From the NCBI GenBank assembly GCA_033030425.1, contig JAUFSD010000012.1, positions 1,302,001 through 1,366,000 of the forward strand: a stretch of DNA of 64,000 nucleotides, in the 5' to 3' direction. The translations under genes were made by a program, and so were the position numbers. Below, piece by piece: positions 32,837 through 40,723 of this stretch; position 1 is the stretch's first letter, and each line of letters begins with the position of its first letter. The stretch is from Verpa conica. Lineage: Eukaryota; Ascomycota; Pezizomycetes; Pezizales; Morchellaceae. The notes beneath the pieces are model-generated. The model saw only the letters and a program-made list of their open reading frames with translations. It did not search any database and had not been told where the DNA came from.

Positions 32837-33802
32837 ATGAGTGGGCCGAGTAATGGCAATACTTATTACCTACCACCACCCTCCGAAATACGTATACCTT
32901 ATTACCCCCACATACCAGTATATCCTCCAGTTGAACCTCCTCCCTCGCAGAATCGTCACAGGGTTCATCTTCCATCCATCCAAAGCCCTACAGAGAACGG
33001 TATCGACCTAGGAACAAAACCCAAGTGCTTGAACATACCACCCCCCCAAAACTACATACAGGCTCCTGTGTCAATTACGACTCGTTCTCCGCAGAATGGT
33101 CACAGGGTTGATCTTCCATCCATCCAAAGTCTTACAGAGAAGGGCCCCGACGCAGGAACAGAACCCAACTGCTTGAAGCTATCACCCCTCAAAGACTACA
33201 TAGAGGCTCCTGTTCCAATTACGCCTCGTCATCAGTCGGATAGTGACAATATCTCTCTACCAATAGCCCACGGAAGACTTTCGGAGGGCGTTACCAGCCC
33301 AGGACCAGGGTCTACCAACCTCCTACCACCCCTTAACCTCCTACAAGAACCTGTTTCAATTAGACCTCATTACCAGTTGAATATTAGCAACGTTGGTACC
33401 CCAGAAGTATCTTTCAAAACGTTTCTGGAGAGTGATCTCAGCCCAAGGTCGATCTCCTGCTTGGTACCACCTTCCGATCCCCATCTCCAAACGCCTGCTT
33501 TAACCACGCCCCATCAAAGGAGCGCCCTCCAGCCCATAAGACTACCACCGTGCTCACCCGGTCAGCCTTCAGATATACATCCGACCCATAGTATACGCAT
33601 TACACCGCCGCCGGTAGGCAAAGGGACCGTGGCTAAGCCTAACCGGGTGACAAAAGCCCAAAGCGCACTTAGATACCGTGGTCGGCAGAAGCTTACGGCG
33701 CAGACCCAACAAATTTACATAGGTATGCTAGAGAGTCTTGTGGATGAGTTGTATACACAGTTAGATGTTCTGAGAAATGAGAAGGAGGCGGCTAAACTAT
33801 AG
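32837..33802 (+). CDS. bZIP-like protein with Pro-rich repeats
   Basis: A single exon encodes 321 residues. Residues 1-230 are rich in Pro, Ser and His and contain about four degenerate repeats of roughly 50 residues; the best pair shares HRVxLPSIQS-TE and PNCLK/PKCLN-PP. Residues about 265-321 resemble a weak bZIP: a basic part SALRYRGRQK followed by a Leu-rich helix MLESLVDELYTQLDVL. The canonical basic-region Asn is not obvious, so DNA binding is uncertain. A TATA-like box is in place and the frame is intact. It is the first gene after the recombinase. Function unknown; a regulator of element genes is one possibility. Confidence 0.6.
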   Translation: MSGPSNGNTYYLPPPSEIRIPYYPHIPVYPPVEPPPSQNRHRVHLPSIQSPTENGIDLGTKPKCLNIPPPQNYIQAPVSITTRSPQNGHRVDLPSIQSLTEKGPDAGTEPNCLKLSPLKDYIEAPVPITPRHQSDSDNISLPIAHGRLSEGVTSPGPGSTNLLPPLNLLQEPVSIRPHYQLNISNVGTPEVSFKTFLESDLSPRSISCLVPPSDPHLQTPALTTPHQRSALQPIRLPPCSPGQPSDIHPTHSIRITPPPVGKGTVAKPNRVTKAQSALRYRGRQKLTAQTQQIYIGMLESLVDELYTQLDVLRNEKEAAKL

Positions 33803-34052
33803 TTTAGGGTAGATATTGGTGGATATAAATGTACTCTCTTTCGTTTATTTTGTTTCTTTCTTTTGTTATGTGGAATTAAAGGAGGACTGTTGGCTTTTTC
33901 TAGTATTTTGTTCTGTTCTGTTCTCAAAGAAGTGCCTGGAATAAAGGAAGTATATTTATTGATTAGGAAGACGATTGTATTTCAGATATTTGAATTTATC
34001 GAGTATTTTTTATGCCTAACTTCCAATACGCAAATTAATTTCTGATATTAAG

Positions 34053-34585
34053 AAAAAAACGCATCAAATAAACAAAGACACAACAGTGCCAACAGCCCAC
34101 TTGTCGTCATAAAGCTAGATGGCATTAAACAAATATTATACGTTATCAAATCTAGCTACCCAAACATTTAGATTGCACCTAAGCAAATCTCCCACAACAA
34201 CCCCCACCCCAAAAGCTTGACACAAATAGTCACACTAAGCTTATAGCCACTATAGCCCCTGGGGATTCCATAAATAAAATTATTTTTCTTATAGCTATGG
34301 TGGTTGTTTTTGCATACAATGTGGTTGCAACGCAAATGTTTGGGTAGTTTTGCTAACGTATAATACTAAAAAAAAAATGCAACAGTAAACAAGAGACAAA
34401 CCAAAAATGTATAAAAACAACAATACCAACTGACTGCTTATCATATATAAAACTAGATGACATTAAACAAATACCAAACTAAAAACAGAAAAACGCAACA
34501 GTAAACAAAAGGAAACTAAAACATACAAAAAAACACAACAACACTAACTGACTACGTATATATCATAAAACTAGATAACGGTACG
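34053..34585. repeat. Three tandem copies of a 110-bp A-rich repeat
   Basis: Copies at about 34053-34140, 34361-34472 and 34473-34585 share ACGCAACAGTAAACAAA, a CACTAACTGACT-like word and ATAAAACTAGATGACATTAA. The first copy is interrupted at its right end by the inverted-repeat element at 34141-34360. Confidence 0.8.
34141..34360. mobile_element. MITE with about 40-bp terminal inverted repeats and TA target copy
   Basis: The left end reads TACGTTATCAAATCTAGCTA then CCCAAACATTTAGATTGCA. The right end is its reverse complement with few changes (TACGTTAGCAAAACTACCC then AAACATTTGCGTTGCAACC). The element is 220 bp and non-coding, flanked by TA on both sides, as in Tc1/mariner-derived MITEs. It interrupts the A-rich tandem repeat, whose intact neighbour (CATTAAACAAATACCAAACT) supplies the empty site. 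Confidence 0.85.
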
Positions 34586-34643
34586 TAAAAAGAAACAAGA
34601 CCAAAAAAAGTTCCTGTCCCTCATTATCCAAATACATTTTATT

Positions 34644-35237
34644 TTATTCCCATGAACCGGTTATACCCATGATATATCTCAATGTCGACCCGTTTCGCCA
34701 CAAATGGTTCATCCGAAGAACAGTACATCTTTCCTGGAAAGCCTGAATGACTTTATTCTGTCCTTCTATCATCGCACGTGTCATCCTCGGGGCAGTAGCC
34801 GTGGAAATAGCTGCCGCATAGGCCTCATAGATTTTGATGATAGGTTTCATTTCGTTAAGATCGGACTCGGCGGCGTCCAAAATCGTCCAGCATAGGAAAA
34901 TACCCGCAGCCATCCTTGCAAGGATGCTGATAGGTGTCGAGTCCTTGTTGAATTTTGAGTTCATAATTACGCAGGAACCCCAGAGTTCTTCGAAATTGTA
35001 ATGTGCCTTCAAAATATCGCCGGGTTTATCGCCGTCCTCTAAAAAGTTACAGCAGGCTTGGGCCAATAAACTTTTAAAGATAAGCTCCTTCGGTAAGGTG
35101 AGCCTGAGAGATTGACATGAGATGTATGCAAGAAATCGTATATCACTTTCGCTGCATTGGGAAGTCTAGGTATATTGATTAGTTACGAAGTAAGAAAAGA
35201 GGGCAAAATAACATACCGATGCATTATTGAAAGTCAT
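34644..35237 (-). CDS. Hypothetical helical protein
   Basis: Exon 1 is 35217-35237 (MTFNNAS only) and exon 2 is 34644-35165, giving 180 residues. The long second exon is open well beyond its first Met, which supports the tiny first exon found through a GTATGT donor and a CTAG acceptor. The protein is predicted mostly helical, with Cys-rich N-terminal part (SQCSESDIRFLAYISCQSL), a hydrophobic AGIFLCWTILDAAES segment and a basic C-terminus. No family is recognised. It lies 60 bases from the A-rich tandem repeats. Confidence 0.55.
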
Positions 35238-37066
35238 TGTAGCTTTGTTTAATTTGGTGGGATGATTGGAGAAGAATAGAAATTTAGAGCGAGGGAAAAT
35301 GATGCTGAAATGATAGAGTGAGAAAGGTAGTGGTTTGGAGCAAGATTTATGAGAGATATAGTAGGTTGGAAGAGTTGTTCGAATATTGAAGTGAGCTGTA
35401 GATTTGAGGTGGGAATTCGCTCCTATTTATCTTAACTCATATAGATAGACGTAGGTAGAGTTTCTCTCAAGGCAGACCACCCTACCACTCTACGTGGCAG
35501 ATTCTAAAGAAAGCTTTGTGACTCTAGGCATGGAGAATAATGCGCTATCTTGAATTGTAAGTGTCAATTATAAAAATAAATTTGAAATTGGTAGCTACCC
35601 TGATATGCCTCATCCTCATACGCTGCGCCGCACTCACTGTATCAGTACTCCAGTAGAAGCTGCTTATTCCTTTTTGTACTTTAAGCTAAAAGTTTGTTGT
35701 AAATCCAGGCCAGTTCTCCGAAAATTATTCAAAAGGAAACAATAATCCCTGTGAATCTATCAAAAATAAATCCGATAGGCCTAATTTTGCCTTGCCGTCA
35801 GCCAATATACCTTCCGCATGGACTTAGTTCATAGACCTGGTCTACGTACGCTAAGGGTGTTACATTGCGTTTGAGGCTGTCAAGAGTCATACGGGGGTAA
35901 TGCGGAGCTACTTGGGGTACACAATTGGTGCAAATACTTCTCTGTTCAAGTATCAGGAGAACTTGTTGGTCATAGACAAGAGTATACCTTGCATGCTTGA
36001 GACTACTAAGGGCCGCATGGAAGATAATATGGGACTGTTGCCTAGCTTAATATCGTGGGCGCGTTGTAATACGTTGAGGTATTGCAGTATTCTGAGGCTT
36101 TTTTTTTGTCTTTTCTGTTTCATTTATTCCAGTTATGGCGCGTACACTGGGACTTTGCAGTGTGTTGGAATTCCTGGAGAACTTGATATAAAAATTAGCC
36201 TTAGTATTCTAATTTGGGTTACTGGATGAGGGGCACAGGATTCTTTAGCTACGCGGGAGATACTGCCATCAATCTATCATACGCCCCTTTCCGCATATGG
36301 GTTCATATCTCAGTGGTGCTCCTCGCGTCTGGTATAATACAAGTATTTACTGCCCTACTGATTAGGGGCTATGTAAGGCGCATCGTCATTATACATGTGT
36401 TATGTATGATTAGTATTTTCCCCTATCAACTCGAAGATATAGCCATACGTACCTTATATATCGCTCGAAACAAACAACTACCTATAATAGGAATTGATCT
36501 GCCAATAGTGGTGCTAGTATTAATATAGGAGGAAAATATGAGGTTTAGCTATATAAGTTTGTGATTTTTAGTAGTGACGTTGACAGGGTATATAGAAGGG
36601 CAGGGGTGCAACTGACCGTTTCGAGCTGCTATTAGACGTAGCAACTTACATTGAACAAAGTATGAATTGACCTCTGCGCATTATGCGCTAATCCTGCTTT
36701 TGCCATCCTTGTCAATTGTCCCAGTTATAGGCTTGATAAGGGGGGTCTGTAGCGTCTGAAATTGATATAGTAGGTATACAACCAAATTTTCATTCTTTAG
36801 CAAAACATAACATACTAGCTTCTCAGAAACAAAACTGTGTACCTGCAACAGACTTTACTCATTGTGACCCTTTCGAAACAATCTCGCCCAATCTACATAG
36901 TTCTCCGGCCATCCCGACCGTCCATGGTATCAACTGTGCTATGTAGTTGTCAAAAACCCTTGTTAGTGGTTATGTTAGCTACTTGCTCTTGAGACTTCCC
37001 ATCTAATCTAGGTCTTGCTCACCTTACTCGCCCTTCCAAATATTGGATCCTACGCAGAATTGTTAG
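35238..37066. other. Intergenic region of 1.8 kb
   Basis: Two overlapping plus-strand frames (35900-36229 and 36214-36528) contain hydrophobic stretches but no recognisable domain, splice logic or start context, and are not called. The rest is A+T-rich without repeats that I can see. Confidence 0.45.
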
Positions 37067-37486
37067 CTATACGACGTATACACGGCAACATATATCTAAC
37101 GAATCGGAGACACACTTTTCCTTCAACTCATCAACCTCGGTTTTTAAGTCCTTTTTGGAGTCAGGTACATTGATTGATAGCTGTGATACAAGTTCTTTGG
37201 TTTTCTTGCAGGCTTCTGAGAGCTTGTCCGAACCTATAGCTTGGCTGGGGTTGAAAGTACAAAGCTCTGAGTCTTCGGGGATGGTATCCATCAGGATTGG
37301 GGACATCAGAGTTGGAGATATCAGGGTTGACGGAGATATCAGGGTTGACGGGGATATCAGTGTTGGAGATATCAGGGTTGATGGAGATAGAAGATGCTCT
37401 AGGTCAGATGGTACGCACCAGTCGTCCATAAGTTTCCGAAAGTATTCATCATCGCTCAAGAGCATTGGATCAGAAGAGTTATCCAT
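37067..37486 (-). CDS. Small acidic protein with LISPST repeats and coiled-coil end
   Basis: A single exon encodes 139 residues. Residues 1-30 are acidic (DDEYFRKLMDDWCVPSDLEHLL). Residues 32-65 are tandem LISPST/LISPTL repeats. Residues 85-125 are charged and helical (SEACKKTKELVSQL, KKDLKTEVDELKEKC), compatible with a coiled coil. A good TATA box stands 82-88 bases upstream of the ATG, supporting a real gene. The 18-bp repeat GATATCAGGGTTGACGG in the DNA underlies the protein repeat. No family is recognised. Confidence 0.55.
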   Translation of the reverse strand: MDNSSDPMLLSDDEYFRKLMDDWCVPSDLEHLLSPSTLISPTLISPSTLISPSTLISPTLMSPILMDTIPEDSELCTFNPSQAIGSDKLSEACKKTKELVSQLSINVPDSKKDLKTEVDELKEKCVSDSLDICCRVYVV

Positions 37487-37567
37487 TGTGTTGTTAGGGT
37501 CTGTGTTGTTTGGGGTTGTGCTGTCGGGAGCACTTGCGTGGCTGCTAGTGCAATGTTCTTAGTCTTC

Positions 37568-37574
37568 TTTTATA
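37568..37574 (-). promoter_or_regulatory. TATA box of the LISPST-repeat gene
   Basis: On the minus strand this reads GGTATAAAAGAAG, a strong TATA consensus, 82 bases upstream of the start codon at 37486. Confidence 0.55.
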
Positions 37575-37857
37575 CCATTTTTAAGCAACTATTAGCGCAT
37601 TTACCAATATACTATACGAGATTTAGATAAATAGCCGCGCGCAGAAATGTAAACAACCTATCGTGAAATAAAAATAGGCTGTTCGACAGTGAAAGCCCTC
37701 TGTGGCCCATTGGTGGGAGTAAGGTTTTCGGGAAGCATGTTTCACGATGTACATGAACCGTAGGGTCAAATCAAGATTCAAGAATACATGAGTAGATAAC
37801 CGCGTGAACCCGGGGCTATGAAGTATGACGCTGTGTATGCCTCAGTTCCGACGGTAG

Positions 37858-38140
37858 TGAGTACTTGTAATCTCATAGTGTTTTCGGGGCCAGGCTACGG
37901 GGCAGCCACCGACTAGGGGGGCGAGCTCAACAAAGTATTGGCCATATCTCAACCGTACTACCTATATTTGCCCTTGATTTCCTTTAGAGAGTCTATGAAA
38001 ACAGTAGTTGAGTAACATCTAGCACCGTGATAGGAAAGAAAATCACTGTTCACTTGAGCTGTGGTAGTGAGTACATCCTCACATAGGTGGCGGTCCCGGG
38101 CGCCTGGCTCCGAAAACACTATGAGATTACGAGTAGTCGC
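37858..38140. repeat. Internal inverted repeat with about 50-bp arms
   Basis: The left arm is GTAATCTCATAGTGTTTTCG followed by GGGCCAGGC. The right arm is GCCTGGCTCC followed by GAAAACACTATGAGATTAC. The arms are separated by about 175 bases and could form a long stem. They may be ends of a smaller nested element. Confidence 0.7.
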
Positions 38141-38275
38141 TGGTGATGTAGATCCTTCACTCCTCGTGATTCGTGAAACTAGCCCCCAGTGACAACTCAA
38201 ACCTATATATATGCTCCATTTATGCCCGAGTGAATGAGGTAAAATAAAGACTCTACCACCACCGGCAATCTCAAA

Positions 38276-38626
38276 ATGTCTACCACTGAAACCTCTGATC
38301 ATAAGCAAGGTTTGTTACCTCTAGAATTTCAATGTGAATAGTAACTGAACAAAGGGATAGGTCACACGACCTTATGTTGCCACCGACGTATCGAAGCTCT
38401 CGAAGCCCAGCTTATCCAAGCCGAAAAAAGCTATCAAAGACTATACGTTGTCTTCGAGTCCGCTCGTAATGCCGAAACGAAGTGCCATACCATGCAGACC
38501 GAGCTTGAAAAGGCATTGAAAGAGATTGCTCATCTCAATGGTATTATAGCGGTGCTACGGGGGAGGAACATCTGGGGTCTGGGGGAGGAACATCTGGGGT
38601 CTGGGGGAGGAACATCTGGGGTCTAG
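38276..38626 (+). CDS. Small coiled-coil protein
   Basis: Exons 38276..38309 and 38361..38626, joined in frame across a 51-bp GT-AG intron, encode 99 residues. After a polar start (MSTTETSDHKQ) residues about 20-70 form a heptad-rich helix: RRIEALEAQLIQAEKSYQRL, then METELEKALKEIAHLN-like sequence. The C-terminal 25 residues are translated from the 22-bp minisatellite and end at a stop inside it. It was too short and too spliced to appear as one open frame. It resembles in layout the coiled-coil segment at 47824-48072. Function unknown; an oligomerising partner is possible. Confidence 0.55.
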
Positions 38627-38652
38627 GGGAGGAACATCTGGGGTCTAGGGGA
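38559..38652. repeat. 22-bp minisatellite, four copies
   Basis: The unit starts GGGGGAGGAACATCT and ends GGGGTCT. It overlaps the 3' end of the small coiled-coil gene and supplies its stop codon. Confidence 0.9.
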
Positions 38653-38960
38653 GGCTACAAAGGAGATTGATCAATCTATGTAACTGGACAGCTAGTGCGA
38701 AATAGAATGAAGTTTAATTACTTCACGAGAAATAAAAATAGCTAGTTCTAAATTCTTAGCACTGCTTCCCGAAAACCTTACTCCCACCAATGGGCCACAG
38801 TGGTCTTTCACTGCCCACTAGAAACCACAGTGGCCCATACTAACCTTTGAAAAAGGCTTATATGCGTTTGATGGACCAATGCTTTTTGGGATGTGAAGAG
38901 CCTTCCCCCCCTCAAAAATTGAAAACAGATCGTAACACAACACCCCTATCTACGTACTAT

Positions 38961-38998
38961 TCCCGAAAACCTTACTCCCACCAATGGGCCACAGAGGG
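38961..38998 (+). repeat. Solitary third copy of the 38.8-kb element end
   Basis: TTCCCGAAAACCTTACTCCC then ACCAATGGGCCACAGAGG matches the right end of the TIR element at 38769-38806 in the same orientation, about 190 bases downstream. Confidence 0.85.
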
Positions 38999-39254
38999 GC
39001 GGCCCTGAATGAAGTATTATATCTAGAACCGTGAGCCACTAGTTAGCCCCAATGGTTGCTTTTGCTGCGCCGTAGGGGATGGGCACCAGATCTGATGGGC
39101 ACGAGACTACATGCATACCATGTCCATAATATCTTTCTCCTCCTGGGATATACCTCTCTCCACATTTAAGTCAAGGCGTTTATCGTCAGATATACTCTCA
39201 TAATGAATGAGGAGGTGTGTGTTTAGTTGGGTTTTGACTTTTTCGCCGTCAGGT

Positions 39255-39542
39255 TTACCACCTTCGATTCGTAGGTATTAGCTGGAGGGCAGCCACTGGG
39301 GCTGGGGCTGGGGCTGGGCTGGGGCTGGGGCTGGGGTAAAAACCTTCATTATCGAGCACATACATATTACGGAGTTGCTTTAATTTTGACCGTACGCCAT
39401 CATATGCTCTAGGTTTTAGGCCAGGTTCTCTTGGGGTTTTGTGGGCTAGTAGCTTTGCAATACCTTCATGGGTGATTCCATGGTATAGGTAAAGGTAAAG
39501 ATAGGCTATCTCTTCCTGTGACCAGTAGCTTGAGTGGGGCAT
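39255..39542 (-). CDS. Small Myb/SANT-like protein
   Basis: I take the ATG at 39542, giving 95 residues (MPHSSYWSQEEI...). The frame is open further upstream to 39674, but that part translates a 16-bp minisatellite and has a TATA box inside it, so it is more likely leader. Residues about 5-60 look like a Myb/SANT or homeodomain-like helix-turn-helix: SYWSQEEIAYLYLYLYHGI, HEGIAKLLAHKTP, AYDGVRSKLKQL. The tail is a Pro-Ala-Ser repeat. A similar domain is in the neighbouring gene at 40007 on the other strand. Probable DNA-binding protein, moderate confidence. Confidence 0.5.
   Translation of the reverse strand: MPHSSYWSQEEIAYLYLYLYHGITHEGIAKLLAHKTPREPGLKPRAYDGVRSKLKQLRNMYVLDNEGFYPSPSPSPAPAPAPVAALQLIPTNRRW
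39295..39336. repeat. GGGGCT hexamer repeat
   Basis: Seven copies of a 6-base GGGGCT unit with one slipped copy encode the Pro-Ala/Pro-Ser tail of the minus-strand Myb-like gene. Confidence 0.85.
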
Positions 39543-39552
39543 AGTATTAAAT

Positions 39553-39630
39553 AGAGTATGTGGGACGTAGAGTATGTGGGACGTAGAGTATGTGGGACGT
39601 AGAGTATGTGGGACGTAGAGTATGTGGGTA
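39553..39630. repeat. 16-bp minisatellite, nearly five copies
   Basis: Perfect AGAGTATGTGGGACGT units in tandem lie in the probable 5' leader of the minus-strand Myb-like gene. Confidence 0.9.
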
Positions 39631-39653
39631 GATCTAGGACCTGGGGCACTTGT

Positions 39654-39661
39654 CTTTATAT
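39654..39661 (-). promoter_or_regulatory. TATA-like element of the minus-strand Myb-like gene
   Basis: It reads AATATAAAG on the minus strand, about 115 bases before the chosen start at 39542 and inside the extended open frame. This favours the internal start. Confidence 0.4.
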
Positions 39662-39732
39662 TCCCGTTGGGCAAGCTAGCAAAGGCTTTAGGTTAAAAGA
39701 CGAGATACGGGGTAGACCCTGAAGACCCCATC

Positions 39733-39788
39733 GGTTCCGCATCTTCGGTTCCGCATCTTCTGTTCCGCATCTTCGGTTCCGCATCTTC
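39733..39788. repeat. 14-bp minisatellite, four copies
   Basis: GGTTCCGCATCTTC is repeated four times with one base change. It lies between the two divergent Myb-like genes. Confidence 0.9.
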
Positions 39789-40006
39789 CAAAATACGCGC
39801 TTAGTGCTAAGCCAAGAATTAAGGCACCCCTCGCTTGTGACTATCGCCACATACGCCGAAAATACGCACTGTGGTGTCATCAGGCGTCAGTGTAGATCCC
39901 TGGCCCTAATTGAAAGGAGTTGCATGTGCGGTTGCCAGTAGTATGTGAATAGCTTAAGTACTAGGGTTCAGGCGTCCATATCTTAAACAACTAGACTCAA
40001 TTAATT

Positions 40007-40499
40007 ATGAAGACAAAGGCCTATACCACCGAGGATATCCATACCATCCTACGTTTGCACGAAAAATACGGCGACAAGCAGTGGGCGAAAATCCAGAAAG
40101 AATTTAATACACAGGCAGTGATACAAAGATCACAGGAGGGTTTGCGGAATAAGTATTACACTACACGGAAAAAAGTAATCGATCCGCTAGTACTATCACT
40201 ATCGTGCCGTTATTCAGCTAACGACCTAGAAACCAACTCCTACACCCGAACCAGATAAGGAGCTTCCCACCTCCCCCGATAACCACCCTCAAGGCTACCC
40301 AAGCGTCAAGGAGCTTCCCATCTCCCCCGACAATCAACCTCAAGGCTACCCAAGCGTCAAAGAGTCTTCCCCAAGTTCACCCTCGACCGGAAATAGCAGC
40401 TTAGTGGGATTAGTTGCAATGGGTGAAGGGAGGTATGGTCAGTGTTTAATTGGATATGGTCAAATGGGGCGCAAGTGGCCATCAGAGTACTTTATTTAG
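40007..40499 (+). CDS. Myb/SANT-like protein with Pro-rich repeated tail
   Basis: Exons 40007..40189 and 40230..40499 join over a 40-bp intron with a GCTAACG branch site, giving 150 residues. Residues 4-58 form a Myb/SANT-like domain: YTTEDIHTILRLHEKYGDKQ, WAKIQKEFN and GLRNKYYTTRKK, with the Trp and helix pattern of the third Myb helix. Residues 62-120 are two copies of KELPxSPDNxPQGYPSV. The intron is short, but without it the second repeat array would be out of frame; the frame stays open through both copies only after splicing. Probable DNA-binding protein divergent to the Myb-like gene at 39255. Confidence 0.6.
40255..40360 (+). repeat. 51-bp coding direct repeat
   Basis: Two nearly identical copies of AAGGAGCTTCCCA(C/T)CTCCC through CTACCCAAGCGTC encode KELPxSPDNxPQGYPSV in the second exon of the Myb/SANT-like gene. 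Confidence 0.85.
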
Positions 40500-40723
40500 T
40501 CCTAGTGCTTCAAGAAGGCTTTTGTTTCGGCCTAAATATAAAATATCGTGGTAAAAATACTATTAATATCTGCCATAAGTGCTAAGTCTAAAAGGATGCA
40601 TGCTGTTATCTCAGTGAATTTCGTCAGTAATATATGGCCATTTAAGTTTCCTCTTAATTACAAATACCAGAAAAACGACGTATTTACGATTAATTCATTC
40701 ATTCATTCACTAGAACAACAAGT

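Larger units (their letters stand above)
37687..38813. mobile_element. TIR-flanked element of about 1.1 kb containing a coiled-coil gene
   Basis: The ends are inverted copies of about 50 bp with three or four mismatches. The left runs CAGTGAAAGCCC..TGTGG then CCCATTGGTGGGAGTAAGG then TTTTCGGGAAGCA; the right is the reverse complement. A third, solitary copy of the end lies at 38961-38998. Inside are a second inverted repeat (37858-37912 against 38087-38140) and the small gene at 38276-38626. No transposase is present, so it is a non-autonomous element or a pair of oppositely inserted ends. No clear target duplication is seen. Confidence 0.7.

Noticed and set aside
35900..36528. Two overlapping hydrophobic frames
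   Set aside because: No family, no promoter-like element and no splice site joining them convincingly.
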